From Saccharothrix sp. NRRL B-16348 (lineage in GTDB: Bacteria > Actinomycetota > Actinomycetes > Mycobacteriales > Pseudonocardiaceae): a stretch of 64,000 nt of DNA. How positions within the stretch are numbered: position 1 is the stretch's first letter; each line of letters starts with the position of its first letter. Of the stretch, positions 1 through 8,256 are shown in pieces. Where the stretch lies: contig NZ_LGED01000235.1 in NCBI RefSeq assembly GCF_001280085.1, positions 1-64,000 on the forward strand, written 5' to 3'. The notes beneath the pieces were generated by a model, which was given only the letters and a program-made list of their open reading frames with translations, made no database searches and was not told where the DNA came from. The position numbers and the translations under genes were made by a program.

Positions 1-316
1 ACCCTCACCCCGCCCACCCGCGGCCTGGCCACTCACACCCCGGCCGCCCACACCCTGCGCGCTCACACCGACGGCGGCAGCGCCCACATCAGCGGCACCC
101 ACATCGGCAGCACCCACGTCGGCAGGCCCGTCCGCCCTCACGCACCCACCGCCCGGACACACCAGAGGCCGGGGCGCCGCGCCTCCATACTTCCGGCAAC
201 AAAATCCGCGCTTCCATTCATCCCCGGAGCCCATGACGCGATCGGGTGATCTCCGAGCAGCGAGGCGAACAGCCGCGAAGCGAACGCGCGACCCGACGCC
301 GTCCACCGCCCCGCGA
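1..316. other. window edge, no confident gene
   Basis: This stretch lies downstream of the DUF58 gene. On the minus strand a frame beginning with GTG at 141 stays open to the window edge and would encode repeated Ala-Asp-Val-Gly units. It could be the start of a gene cut by the edge, but it has no convincing ribosome binding site. A short minus-strand frame ending at 138 overlaps the DUF58 gene and has GC-rich shadow composition. In related operons a transglutaminase gene often follows DUF58, but nothing here resembles one. Confidence 0.3.
77..121. repeat. three 15-bp tandem units
   Basis: Three 15-bp units, gcagcgcccacatca, gcggcacccacatcg and gcagcacccacgtcg, follow each other without a gap. 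The period keeps the reading frame, and on the minus strand the array reads as Ala/Asp/Val/Gly repeats, so it may be low-complexity coding sequence of a gene cut by the window edge. Confidence 0.5.
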
Positions 317-1465
317 TCACCGCGACACCGCCGTGTTCCAAGCGTCCAACAGCCCTTCGGCCTTCGCGTCACGCAACACCAACACCGACCCGACCGCCGA
401 AATCGGCCGCACCGCCCCGGGATCGACCGCCAGCACCACCCCCACCGACGCCCGCCCCGCCTCCAGCATCAACGCGGACAAGTCGGCGTTCGCCCCGCAC
501 ACCACCGCCACCACGTCCAAGTCCCGGATCGGCAACGAGCGCACCGCCGAAGCCCGATCAGCCGCCTTGAGATCCGCCAACACCGCCAGCACCACCGACG
601 CGTCCGCGTCCACCGCACCCGCCGGCAACTCCACGTCCACCGCACCCGACGACGACACCAGCCGCACCGGATGCCCCTCGGCGATCGCCACCGTCACCAG
701 CGACGCCGCCACCTCCACCGCGTCCTCGAGATCCTTGGCCTCCGCATACCCGTCCGCGTGATCATCGAGCACCACCGCCAGGTGCGGCCGGGCCGGATCA
801 GCGTCCTCCCGGATCATCAACGTCCCGGTCCGCGCGGACGTCGCCCAGTGCAGCCGCCGCAAGTCGTCACCGGGCACGTACTCCCGCAACCCCACCAAGT
901 CCGTCCCACCACGCTCCACCCGCTCATCGGCGCCGACGTGCCCACGCCGCACCCCGCCGGGCAGCCCGCGCACCGGCAGCACCCGCGGCACGACCCGCAC
1001 CTCCACCACATCACCCACCACCGTCCGGGCGTGCGCCAGACCCGCCAACCCACGACGGCTCAACGTCAACGGCCCGACCTTCAGCAACCCACGCGTGTGC
1101 GTCGGGATCGGGTACTCCACCTTCACCTTCTGCCCCGGCGCGAGCAGCGGGATGTCCACCGCCACAACCTCGCCCGCCACCTCGTCCGTCGCGTCGAACA
1201 CCACCGGGAACCGCCTGCTCGTGCCCGTCAGCTCCACCACACCGGTGCAGACGCCCAACCGCTGCACGGTCCGCGGCCGCACGATCCGCTTCGGCGCGAC
1301 CTGCGCCCGCGACAGCACCGACACCACACCCGCCACCACGAGCACCACCAGCGCGATGCCCAACCCCGCCACACCCGGATAACGCCACCACAACCCGAAA
1401 CCCACCAGCAGCACGCCCAACAGCGCCGCGCCGAACCCCCGCGCGGTCAGCCGCACCCTGGTCAT
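317..1465 (-). CDS. DUF58 domain membrane protein
   Basis: A 382-residue protein with two hydrophobic segments in the first 50 residues, so it is membrane-anchored. The conserved DUF58 core follows in the middle, including the stretch G-T-D-L-V-G-L-R-E-Y-V-P-G-D-D and then the R-R-L-H-W signature. DUF58 proteins have a von Willebrand A-like fold and are typically encoded beside a MoxR-type AAA ATPase, which is thought to act on them as a chaperone; the exact substrate is unknown. Its ATG overlaps the stop of the upstream moxR-type gene by four bases (ATGA), so the two are translationally coupled. The length is normal for the family. The family assignment is firm; the physiological role (envelope stress or complex maturation) is inference from context. 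Confidence 0.9.
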   Translation of the reverse strand: MTRVRLTARGFGAALLGVLLVGFGLWWRYPGVAGLGIALVVLVVAGVVSVLSRAQVAPKRIVRPRTVQRLGVCTGVVELTGTSRRFPVVFDATDEVAGEVVAVDIPLLAPGQKVKVEYPIPTHTRGLLKVGPLTLSRRGLAGLAHARTVVGDVVEVRVVPRVLPVRGLPGGVRRGHVGADERVERGGTDLVGLREYVPGDDLRRLHWATSARTGTLMIREDADPARPHLAVVLDDHADGYAEAKDLEDAVEVAASLVTVAIAEGHPVRLVSSSGAVDVELPAGAVDADASVVLAVLADLKAADRASAVRSLPIRDLDVVAVVCGANADLSALMLEAGRASVGVVLAVDPGAVRPISAVGSVLVLRDAKAEGLLDAWNTAVSR

Positions 1466-2448
1466 CGCGCGGCCGGTCTCGGCACCGCCACGCCCGCCAG
1501 GACGTCGGCCAGGACCTCCTCGGTCGTCGTGCCCGCCAACTGCGCCTCACGCGTCAGCACCAACCGGTGCGCCAACACCGGCACGGCCAACGCCTGCACG
1601 TCGCCCGGCACCACGAAGTGCCTGCCCTGCGCCGCCGCGTACACCTGCACGCACCGCACCAACGCGCGCAGCCCACGCGTGCTCGCACCCAACCGCAACC
1701 GGCTGTCCTCGCGCGACGCGACCCCGATGTCGCTGATGTAGTGCAGCAACGGGTCCGCCACGTGCAGCGTCGCCAGCCGACGGCCCTGCTCCGCGATCAC
1801 GTGCGGGTTGCTCACCGTCGGCACCGCGCCCACCTGCCCCGCACCGCTGCCGGGCCGCAGCACGTCGATCTCGTGCTCCACCGACGGGTAGCCGATGGAC
1901 GTGCGCAGCATGAACCGGTCCAGCTGCGCCTCGGGCAGCCGGTACGTGCCGTCCAGGTCGATCGGATTCTGCGTCGCCACCACCAGGAACGGCGCGGGCA
2001 CGGCGTGCGCGACGCCGTCCACCGTGACCGTCCGCTCCTCCATGACCTCCAGCAGCGCCGACTGCGTCTTCGCGGCGGCACGGTTGATCTCGTCCGCCAG
2101 CACGATGTTCGCGAACACCGGCCCCGGCCGGAACCTCACCTCACCGGTCTGCGGGTCGTACACCGACGTGCCGGTGACGTCGGACGGCAGCAGGTCGGGC
2201 GTGAACTGCACCCGCCGCGACACACCGCCCAACGCGCCCGCCACCGCACGCGCCAGCGTCGTCTTACCGGTGCCCGGCACGTCCTCCAGCAGCACGTGCC
2301 CACCGGCGAACATCGCCACCAGCACGAGGTCCACCACGTCCCGCTTGCCCCGCACCGCCGACTCGACCGCGTCACCGAGCCGAGCGTGCAGGGCGCGGAA
2401 CACCGCGATCTCGTCCTCGCCGATCGCGGGCACCGCCGTAGTCGTCAC
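1462..2448 (-). CDS. moxR: MoxR-family AAA+ ATPase
   Basis: A 328-residue AAA+ ATPase of the MoxR class. Walker A is G-T-G-K-T-T at residues 59-64. Walker B is V-L-A-D-E-I-N-R-A, followed by the family signature A-T-Q-N-P-I-D and the L-P-E-A-Q-L-D-R-F segment. MoxR ATPases act as chaperones that mature or activate partner proteins with a VWA/DUF58 fold, consistent with the coupled DUF58 gene downstream. It lies 13 bp after the membrane FN3 protein gene on the same strand, so the three genes probably form one operon. Nothing appears truncated. The specific client is not visible; the neighbouring FN3/propeller protein and DUF58 protein are the obvious candidates. Confidence 0.92.
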   Translation of the reverse strand: MTTTAVPAIGEDEIAVFRALHARLGDAVESAVRGKRDVVDLVLVAMFAGGHVLLEDVPGTGKTTLARAVAGALGGVSRRVQFTPDLLPSDVTGTSVYDPQTGEVRFRPGPVFANIVLADEINRAAAKTQSALLEVMEERTVTVDGVAHAVPAPFLVVATQNPIDLDGTYRLPEAQLDRFMLRTSIGYPSVEHEIDVLRPGSGAGQVGAVPTVSNPHVIAEQGRRLATLHVADPLLHYISDIGVASREDSRLRLGASTRGLRALVRCVQVYAAAQGRHFVVPGDVQALAVPVLAHRLVLTREAQLAGTTTEEVLADVLAGVAVPRPAAR

Positions 2449-2461
2449 TTCTCGCCCCTCG

Positions 2462-4633
2462 TCACTCCGACTCGCCGCGCCTCATCCGCCGGTTGCGCAA
2501 GGTCAACAACCACGCCGTCGCCAACAACCCGATGCCACCACCGACCAACTGATTGCTCTCGTCCGACGCGGGCACGCTCAGCGGCTGGCAGATCCGACCG
2601 CCACCACAGTTCTCGATCGGATCACGCACGGGCGCGTTGCGCACCGCCGATTGCACCGAGCCGGACGGTCCGTGCGCCCGCACGACGAGCACGTTGGGGC
2701 CGACTTCGACGGCGATCGTCACCGTGCCACCGGCACACGCGATCGGCACACCGAACTCGTAGGTCGTGTTGACGACCTCGCACGTCCCGCTGTGACTCGC
2801 CCAGTCCGCCGGCGGCGCCGTGGTCACCCTCCTCTCGTACTGGTGAGATCCCATACCGACCGTGCTGATCACAGCGACACCCGCAGTCGGCAACGGCGGA
2901 GGTGGCGGCGGCGTGGTCGTCGTCGTGACCACGGGCGGCTGAGTCGTCGTGGTGACCACAGGCGGCTGAGTCGTCGTCACCACCGGGGGCTGGGTGGTCA
3001 CCGGGGGCTGCGTCGTCGTGGTCCCGGCCGCCGGCCTGATGGTCCACGACGCCGCACCGGCCTCGCCCACCCCGAACCGGTTGTAGGCCGCCACCGAGAC
3101 GTCCAACTTCCCACTGGCGCAGAACGTCGACCCCGCGCACGGCAACACCAGCTCGGCCGACGTGCCCGCCACCCGCGTCTCCCGGGAACCACCGGTGAAC
3201 CCGCCGGTCGCCGTCACCGTGTACCCGGTGATGGGCTCACCACCGTCCGGCACCGCGCTCCAACTCACCGCCACGACCACCGACGTGCCGTTGATGCTGC
3301 GCTGCGACACCGTCACACCCGCCGGACGCCCCGGCACCGCACCCGACACATCGGCACTCGGCGTCGTCGTCACCGGCGGCACAGTGGTCTCCCGGCCCTG
3401 CGTGTTCTGCCCGTTGCCCCGGTTGTCCCGCGTCGGCGGGTCTGGACGCGGCGGCGGAGGACTGGGCACGCTCGGAATCGGCGACCGCTCCGGGTCCATC
3501 ACCGGCAACTCGGGACTGCGGATCACCACGTCCCGCGTGCGCCCGTCCGCGTCCACGATCACACCCGAGCCAGCGCCCGGCGTGTTGATGAACAGCTTGC
3601 CGTCGTCGAACACCAGCGCCGGGTCACCCGAATCACCGGTCTGCACATCGTCCGCGCCCCGCTGCCCCGTCCGGTCCAGCACCACGACCTTGCCGGAACC
3701 CAGGCACGGCACGTAGACCCGTTCGCGGAACACCGCCGGACGCCCGGGCCTGGGACAGTCGTACGGCCCCATGTCCACCGGGACCACCTCGTCACCGGTC
3801 ACCAGCACGACCGTCGACGCGTCCGGGATCGACGCCGGCACCAGACCGGTCGGACTCGTCTGCGCGGCCAACACCTCTCCCGCGAACGACTCGGTGCTCG
3901 CCGTGAGGTCGCGGCCGGCGCCAACGCGCACCACCACACCGCCCTCCAACCCGAGCAACGTCACGCCACGCTCATGCGGCACCAACGCCGTGCGCGGCCC
4001 AGCGCCCGACACCGCCTTGTTGGCCCGCTCCAGGAACTTCTCGTCTTCGTCGGACCACTCCAACGAGTGCAGGTTGCCGCCGTGGTCCACGGTCCACAGC
4101 ACACCGTCGTCATCCGCCACCACATCCGCCAACGGCTGCCCCGCGAGCCACGGCGACCCGATGTCGGCCAACGTCACCGGATCCGCGTTGTGCACGGACC
4201 CCGCCGCGCGGTCGACCACGAACACCCGGTCCGACGCGATGAGCACCTTCGCCGACGGCCCGGGAGGCGCCTGCCTGCGACCGGACGACAGCAACGTGGC
4301 CAGGTCGATCACCGTGATCTGCCCGGTCCGCCGATCGAGCACGATCAGCTTGTCGTCGGACTGCGCGATCTCCAACTGCGCGTCCGCACCACTGACCTGC
4401 AACCGCGTCTGCGGCTTCCCGGAGCTCGGGTTGACCTGCACGACCTCGCCGCGCTGGTCGTCGTTCAGCCAAGTGAGGCCGTCGGAAACCTCGACGGCCG
4501 TACGCGAGATGCCGTCGCCAAGCGCAGCGCCGACCAGCAACAACAGCCCTAACGCGGCGGCGCTGACACTGGCCGACTCACGCCGGCCCGCGCCGATGAC
4601 CCGACGCGCGATCCCGCCCAGCTTCGCTCCCAC
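2462..4633 (-). CDS. membrane-anchored propeller/fibronectin III protein
   Basis: About 723 residues from the chosen GTG. An N-terminal hydrophobic stretch (about residues 27-40) acts as signal or anchor. Next comes a long region of short beta-repeats with V-x-V-L-D-R-T-G-type turns, like a PQQ/WD-type propeller (about residues 50-390). Then follow a Pro-rich linker, one fibronectin type III domain, a Thr/Pro-rich stalk of repeated T-T-Q-P-P-V-V units and a C-terminal transmembrane helix ending in basic residues. The frame stays open upstream to 4903, but that part is Gly/Arg-rich and runs into a palindromic element, so it is unlikely to be translated. The GTG directly before G-A-K-L-G-G gives a sensible N-terminus, although its ribosome binding site is weak. 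It heads the operon with the MoxR and DUF58 genes and is probably a surface-exposed, wall-facing protein. No enzymatic role is visible. Confidence 0.75.
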   Translation of the reverse strand: MGAKLGGIARRVIGAGRRESASVSAAALGLLLLVGAALGDGISRTAVEVSDGLTWLNDDQRGEVVQVNPSSGKPQTRLQVSGADAQLEIAQSDDKLIVLDRRTGQITVIDLATLLSSGRRQAPPGPSAKVLIASDRVFVVDRAAGSVHNADPVTLADIGSPWLAGQPLADVVADDDGVLWTVDHGGNLHSLEWSDEDEKFLERANKAVSGAGPRTALVPHERGVTLLGLEGGVVVRVGAGRDLTASTESFAGEVLAAQTSPTGLVPASIPDASTVVLVTGDEVVPVDMGPYDCPRPGRPAVFRERVYVPCLGSGKVVVLDRTGQRGADDVQTGDSGDPALVFDDGKLFINTPGAGSGVIVDADGRTRDVVIRSPELPVMDPERSPIPSVPSPPPPRPDPPTRDNRGNGQNTQGRETTVPPVTTTPSADVSGAVPGRPAGVTVSQRSINGTSVVVAVSWSAVPDGGEPITGYTVTATGGFTGGSRETRVAGTSAELVLPCAGSTFCASGKLDVSVAAYNRFGVGEAGAASWTIRPAAGTTTTQPPVTTQPPVVTTTQPPVVTTTTQPPVVTTTTTPPPPPPLPTAGVAVISTVGMGSHQYERRVTTAPPADWASHSGTCEVVNTTYEFGVPIACAGGTVTIAVEVGPNVLVVRAHGPSGSVQSAVRNAPVRDPIENCGGGRICQPLSVPASDESNQLVGGGIGLLATAWLLTLRNRRMRRGESE

Positions 4634-4858
4634 GAGCCGGATGCTAACGGCCCTGTATGACAATTCTGAGACAACCCACGAGCCTGCTCCGCTCGGCCCA
4701 CGCCCCACTCGGCCGGATGCGTCCACATCGGACCAACCCTCCCCCACACGCGGGATGCCCTGGCCGCCCCGCCCGTCCACTGGAGCGCCCTTCCCCACAC
4801 GCAGAACGCCCCCAGCCGCACCCCGTCCACTGGCAGGCCTTCCCTCAAAGGGAGGGCT

Positions 4859-4994
4859 TCGTGTCATCCCGCCGACCTGGCTTTGCCCTACCGCGCGTGT
4901 CAAGGGGGCCGTTCACCTCTGCCCGCGGCTTCCACTGATGACCGCCCCCTTGATACGTGTGGTAGCCCGGAGGGAGGTCGGTGGGATGACACGA
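4859..4994. repeat. imperfect 136-bp palindromic element
   Basis: Two pairs of inverted arms are nested. The outer pair is 4859-4877 against 4976-4994 (18 of 19 matching). The inner pair is 4888-4909 against 4944-4965 (19 of 22). A central loop of about 34 bases remains. The element occupies most of the gap between the marR-type gene and the FN3 gene. The extent and nested symmetry resemble a MITE-like or transposon-derived element; it could also terminate marR transcription. No transposase or clear target duplication is visible. Mobility is inference. Confidence 0.6.
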
Positions 4995-5106
4995 AACCCG
5001 CACCAACGACGAGCCCGGCACAGAACCAGGCAGTCGGGGTCATCCTGCTGATCTGCCCGTCCGGCGAGGACAGCTTTGATCTTTGATCTCCCGAAGACGT
5101 CACCCC

Positions 5107-5601
5107 TCAGAGATCCGCGAACTCCTCACGCCGCACCTTCGCGCACTCCACCGTCAACCCCGCGTCCACCGCCCGGCTGATCTCCGCCAACGACTGCAAC
5201 TGCGCCGGCGTCAACACGTCGAACAGGTGCTCCCGCACCGCCGTCACGTGCCCCGCCGCCGCCTCCTCCAGCACCGCGAACCCGACGTCCGTCAACGCCG
5301 CGATGGAGCCACGCCGGTCCGACGGGCACGCCCGCCGCTCCACCCAGCCCTCCTTCTCGAGCCGGGCCACCGCGTGTGAGAGCCTCGATCGTGACGAGTG
5401 GCACACCGAAGCCAGCTCGCTCATCCGCAGCGAGCGCTCCGGCGCCTCGGACAGCGCCACGAGGATCTCGTAGTACGCCATCGGCATCCCGGAATCACGC
5501 TGCAACTGCCGGTCCAGGTGTTCGGTGAACTTGGTCACGGCGGTCATGAAGGCACGCCACACCTGCTGCTCTTCGGCGCTCAGCCACCGCACGTCGCTCA
5601 T
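5107..5601 (-). CDS. MarR-family transcriptional regulator
   Basis: A winged-helix regulator of about 164 residues. Helices around Met-Ser-Glu-Leu-Ala and the S-R-S-R-L-S-H-A-V recognition helix precede the wing, whose conserved tip S-D-R-R-G ends the DNA-binding domain; long flanking helices form the dimer interface. MarR proteins bind short palindromes and respond to small ligands or oxidants. It is divergent from the yceI-type gene, and two matching inverted repeats lie between them, so it most likely represses both itself and that gene. The ATG chosen precedes S-D-V-R-W, where homologues usually begin. Two in-frame ATGs 9 and 12 bases upstream are possible, and none has a well-spaced ribosome binding site. 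Confidence 0.9.
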   Translation of the reverse strand: MSDVRWLSAEEQQVWRAFMTAVTKFTEHLDRQLQRDSGMPMAYYEILVALSEAPERSLRMSELASVCHSSRSRLSHAVARLEKEGWVERRACPSDRRGSIAALTDVGFAVLEEAAAGHVTAVREHLFDVLTPAQLQSLAEISRAVDAGLTVECAKVRREEFADL

Positions 5602-5622
5602 GTCTCCCATCATACGGTCGTT

Positions 5623-5668
5623 GTTGAACCTTCAACCAGGATGCGCTATGTTCAGTTGAGAGTTCAAC
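5623..5668 (+). promoter_or_regulatory. yceI promoter with twin MarR operators
   Basis: Two 14-bp inverted repeats, gttgaaccttcaac (5623-5636, perfect six-base arms) and gttgagagttcaac (5655-5668, one mismatch), lie 32 bp apart start to start. A sigma-70-like promoter fits between and within them: TTGAAC at 5624-5629, a 17-bp spacer and TATGTT at 5647-5652. The upstream repeat covers the -35 box and the downstream repeat covers the expected transcription start. Bound dimers would block the yceI promoter and sit just upstream of the divergent marR gene. Confidence 0.75.
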
Positions 5669-5692
5669 CAGACCAACCCAGAAGGACCATCA

Positions 5693-6238
5693 ATGACCTC
5701 GCAGACTGTGCAGATCCCCGGCTACCTCGCGGGCACGTGGGCGATCGACCCGGTGCACTCGGACGTCTCCTTCGTGGTTCGCCACCTGGGCGTGTCCAAG
5801 GTCCGCGGCCACTTCGGCACCTTCGAGGGCACGATCGTGACCGCCGAGAACCCCTTGGAGTCCACGGTCACGGCGAAGATCGACGCCACCTCGATCAGCA
5901 CCCGCAACGACCAGCGCGACGCCCACGTCCGGGGCGAGGACTTCCTGGACGTCGAGAAGTTCCCCGAGCTCACCTTCACCTCCTCCGGCGTGCGCGCCCA
6001 CGGTGACGGCTTCCTCGTCGACGGCGAGCTGTCCCTGCACGGCGTGACCAAGTCCGTGGCCCTGGAGCTGGAGATCAACGGCTTCGGCGACGGCTTCGAG
6101 GGCGCGAAGGTCGTCGGCTTCTCCGCCTCCACCGAGATCAGCCGGCGCGAGTTCGGCGTGACCGGTGGCCCGGCCGGCGCGGCCGTCGGCGACAAGATCA
6201 CCATCCTGCTGGAGATCGAGGCCGTCAAGCAGGCCTGA
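5693..6238 (+). CDS. YceI-family lipocalin-like protein
   Basis: A 181-residue YceI-domain protein. It opens with the family pattern W-x-I-D-P-V-H-S-D-V-x-F and V-R-H-L-G, continues as an antiparallel beta-barrel, and keeps the D-x-R-D-A-H-x-x-x-x-D-F-L-D block. YceI proteins bind polyprenoid or amphiphilic ligands in a lipocalin-like barrel. No signal peptide is visible, so it is probably cytoplasmic, unlike the periplasmic E. coli protein. An agaagga ribosome binding site precedes the ATG at good spacing. It is expressed from the promoter overlapped by two MarR-type operators and ends at a strong hairpin, so it is a single-gene unit controlled by the divergent regulator. Confidence 0.93.
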   Translation: MTSQTVQIPGYLAGTWAIDPVHSDVSFVVRHLGVSKVRGHFGTFEGTIVTAENPLESTVTAKIDATSISTRNDQRDAHVRGEDFLDVEKFPELTFTSSGVRAHGDGFLVDGELSLHGVTKSVALELEINGFGDGFEGAKVVGFSASTEISRREFGVTGGPAGAAVGDKITILLEIEAVKQA

Positions 6239-6252
6239 CCCCAAGCTTCCCC

Positions 6253-6286
6253 GAAGGGGCCCGCCGACACACCGGCGGGCCCCTTC
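6253..6286. terminator. hairpin terminator after yceI
   Basis: A perfect 14-bp stem (gaaggggcccgccg paired with cggcgggccccttc) closes a 6-base loop 14 bases after the YceI stop codon. There is no T tract, as is usual in high-GC actinobacteria. Confidence 0.85.
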
Positions 6287-6614
6287 GTGCTGCCCTCCCT
6301 CGCGCAGCTCGCACGACCCACCCCTCCCCTACCCTGCGTAGGACAAGTCGCTAGACCGGGCGAACCCGAGCGTCATTCCATTTCACCGCGCATTTCGGTA
6401 GCTTCTGCCCTGCCGCCGCAACCTGTCTGAACCGCGCGCCGTCTCCACCCGTAGTAGGTCGTGAAACCAGAGTTTTGCTTCGATCGGCACTGAAGCTGTA
6501 GAACTCGATGCGGACACAGTCCGCTCACGGTCGGTAGACCACGTGGGTGATATCGGACGCACTCATGGCACCATCTGGCGTAGCACGCGCCGGACGCAGG
6601 CGAGGAGGATCGGT
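6287..6614. other. intergenic region with possible promoter
   Basis: No gene is seen here. TTGCTT at 6475-6480 and TAGAAC at 6499-6504, 18 bp apart, could be a weak sigma-70-type promoter for the RsbW-like gene. A clear gaggagg ribosome binding site sits at 6602-6608 just before that gene's GTG. Nothing else stands out. Confidence 0.35.
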
Positions 6615-7115
6615 GTGAACGCCCAGACCGAACAGGTCGACGACCTTCGACTCGTCGCGCTGCCCACGGCGGTGAACGTGGCGGACTTGTTCGTCCGCTT
6701 CTCGCTGGGCGAGTGGCGCCTGCGCGCGATGCAGGACGAGGCCGCGCAGACGGTCCGCCGACTGGTCGGCGCCGCGGTCGACGTGGCCGATCGGCGCGCG
6801 CCCGGCTTCCTCCTGGTGCGGCTGCGGCTGACCGGCACCTACCTGGTGGTCGAGGTCGAGGGCAACCGCGTCGCGCTGCCGCCGGAACTCGCCGGCACCC
6901 GCGCGGGTCTGGTCGACCTCACCGCGGGCGGCCACCTGGCGTGGTGCGAACTGGCCCTGCCGTCGGGCATGAACGCCTCGGCCGTGCCCCTCCCGCGCCG
7001 CGAACCCCGCCGCTCCCCCGCCGCCGAGGCACTGGGCGACGAGCCGGACGTGGACCCGGAGGTCATCCAGCGCATCCTCTACGGCTTGGGTGGCGGGGCT
7101 CACCGGCCGGACTAA
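6615..7115 (+). CDS. RsbW/HATPase-like protein
   Basis: A 166-residue protein from the GTG preceded by gaggagg at ideal spacing. Its first 100 residues resemble actinobacterial anti-sigma/serine kinase-like HATPase proteins: L-P-T-A-V-x-x-A-D-x-F-V-R, then an R-x-M-Q-D-E-A helix and a V-R-R-L-V-G-A-A-V-D-V-A helix at the place where active kinases carry the ATP-binding Asn box. Here the Asn is replaced (G-A-A-V-D) and no glycine-rich G-box follows, so ATP binding is doubtful. The last 40 residues are Arg/Pro-rich and probably disordered. It could be a degenerate anti-sigma-like scaffold. It stands alone, convergent with the EamA gene across a strong hairpin. The function cannot be assigned further. 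Confidence 0.65.
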   Translation: MNAQTEQVDDLRLVALPTAVNVADLFVRFSLGEWRLRAMQDEAAQTVRRLVGAAVDVADRRAPGFLLVRLRLTGTYLVVEVEGNRVALPPELAGTRAGLVDLTAGGHLAWCELALPSGMNASAVPLPRREPRRSPAAEALGDEPDVDPEVIQRILYGLGGGAHRPD

Positions 7116-7127
7116 AAGCTCTCAGAA

Positions 7128-7165
7128 CCGACGGGCCGGCGTTCACAGGAACGCCGGCCCGTCGG
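7128..7165. terminator. bidirectional hairpin terminator
   Basis: A perfect 17-bp inverted repeat starting ccgacgggccggcgttc encloses a 4-base loop (acag). It lies between the convergent RsbW-like and EamA genes and can terminate both. Confidence 0.88.
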
Positions 7166-7206
7166 TCTCGCCCAGGCCAAACCCACTCAGGCCGATCCCG
7201 CTCGGC

Positions 7207-8052
7207 TCACTTCCGCGCGAGCGCCACCAACGCGACCGCCAGCAGGCCCATCCCGCACCACGACACGAACGGCAGCCGTTCGTTCAGCACGACCACGCCC
7301 AGCACCGCCGCCACGGCGGGTTCCGCGAGCGTCAACGTGGTCGCCGCCGCCGCGCCCGTGTGCCGAAGCCCACGTGCGAACAACAGGTACGCGGCGAACG
7401 TCGTGAACACCGCGAGGTGAGCCGTCACCGCCAGCCCTGACGGACTCGCGACCCACCCCACCCCGACCACCAACAGCACCGGCAACGTCAGCGCCGACGC
7501 GCCGCCGAACACCACGCCCACCACGGCCCGTGACGGGTGCCCCAGTCCGATCAGGTGGGCGCAGACCACCGAGTACACCGCGTACGACAAGCCCGCGACC
7601 AGCGCCAACGCCACTCCGACCAGGTCGACTCGGGCGTCACCGCCGCCCAGCACGAGCGCCGTGCAGCCGACCACGGCGGCCGACGTGGGCAGCGGCCGGG
7701 ACCGCAGCCCCAGCACGATCGGCGCGGCGGCCAGCGCCACGGTGGTGCCCACCGCCACACCCGTGCGCGCGACCGCCGGGTAGAACGCGAGCACGTAGCC
7801 CGCCACGGTCACCGCGCCGAGCAACAACAACCGCCAGTCGGCGGTCCGCAGCACAGCACGCGTGCCGCCGGCGGTGAGGAACAGCAGGCAGCCGCCCACC
7901 ACCAGACCCGCCGCGCCCACGGCCGCGGCCGGTGCCGAGGCGGGTGCCAGTGAGCTTGCGGTGCCGGTGGTGCCCCACAGGACGCACGCGGCCAGGATCG
8001 GCAGCGGTCCGCGGGTGGAACGAGCACGTGTTTCCACGGCAAAGGTCGACAC
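7207..8052 (-). CDS. EamA-family (DMT) transporter
   Basis: A 281-residue membrane protein with about ten hydrophobic helices in two EamA repeats, typical of the drug/metabolite transporter superfamily (export of amino acids, metabolites or drugs). The first repeat opens with L-A-A-C-V-L-W-G-T-T-G; the second contains L-T-L-A-E-P-A-V-A-A-V-L-G followed by the usual E-R-L-P-F segment. The start chosen is the GTG with ggaga five bases upstream. The open frame extends 16 codons further but has no ribosome binding site there. The gene is divergent from the alarmone synthetase gene. The substrate cannot be predicted. Confidence 0.88.
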   Translation of the reverse strand: MSTFAVETRARSTRGPLPILAACVLWGTTGTASSLAPASAPAAAVGAAGLVVGGCLLFLTAGGTRAVLRTADWRLLLLGAVTVAGYVLAFYPAVARTGVAVGTTVALAAAPIVLGLRSRPLPTSAAVVGCTALVLGGGDARVDLVGVALALVAGLSYAVYSVVCAHLIGLGHPSRAVVGVVFGGASALTLPVLLVVGVGWVASPSGLAVTAHLAVFTTFAAYLLFARGLRHTGAAAATTLTLAEPAVAAVLGVVVLNERLPFVSWCGMGLLAVALVALARK

Positions 8053-8105
8053 GAGGTCTCCGTTCGCGAGACGAGAGGAAGAGGACGCGAACGGGCGCAC
8101 CGCGT

Positions 8106-8131
8106 GATCGGATCAGCTCGGATCGGATCAG
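8106..8131. repeat. two direct 11-bp repeats, 15 bp apart
   Basis: The sequence gatcggatcag occurs at 8106-8116 and again at 8121-8131, in the 204-bp gap between divergent genes. It could be a regulator half-site pair. No other signal is clear here. Confidence 0.35.
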
Positions 8132-8256
8132 GCAGGCGTGAAGGCGTGCGTCAGCGAGTGCGCCCGGTCAGGCGCACGGCGGCGGAAGGACCACGTGCCA
8201 GTGGGTGTTCACGACCGGCATCCTAGACGACCGGGCTCCCCGGTATCGTGGGGATC

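Noticed and set aside
138..341. A 67-codon minus-strand frame overlapping the DUF58 gene end
   Set aside because: No ribosome binding site, overlaps the real gene and has no recognisable features.
4634..4903. N-terminal extension of the FN3 protein to an ATG at 4903
   Set aside because: The added 90 residues are Gly/Arg-rich, run into the 136-bp palindrome and push the signal segment far from the N-terminus.
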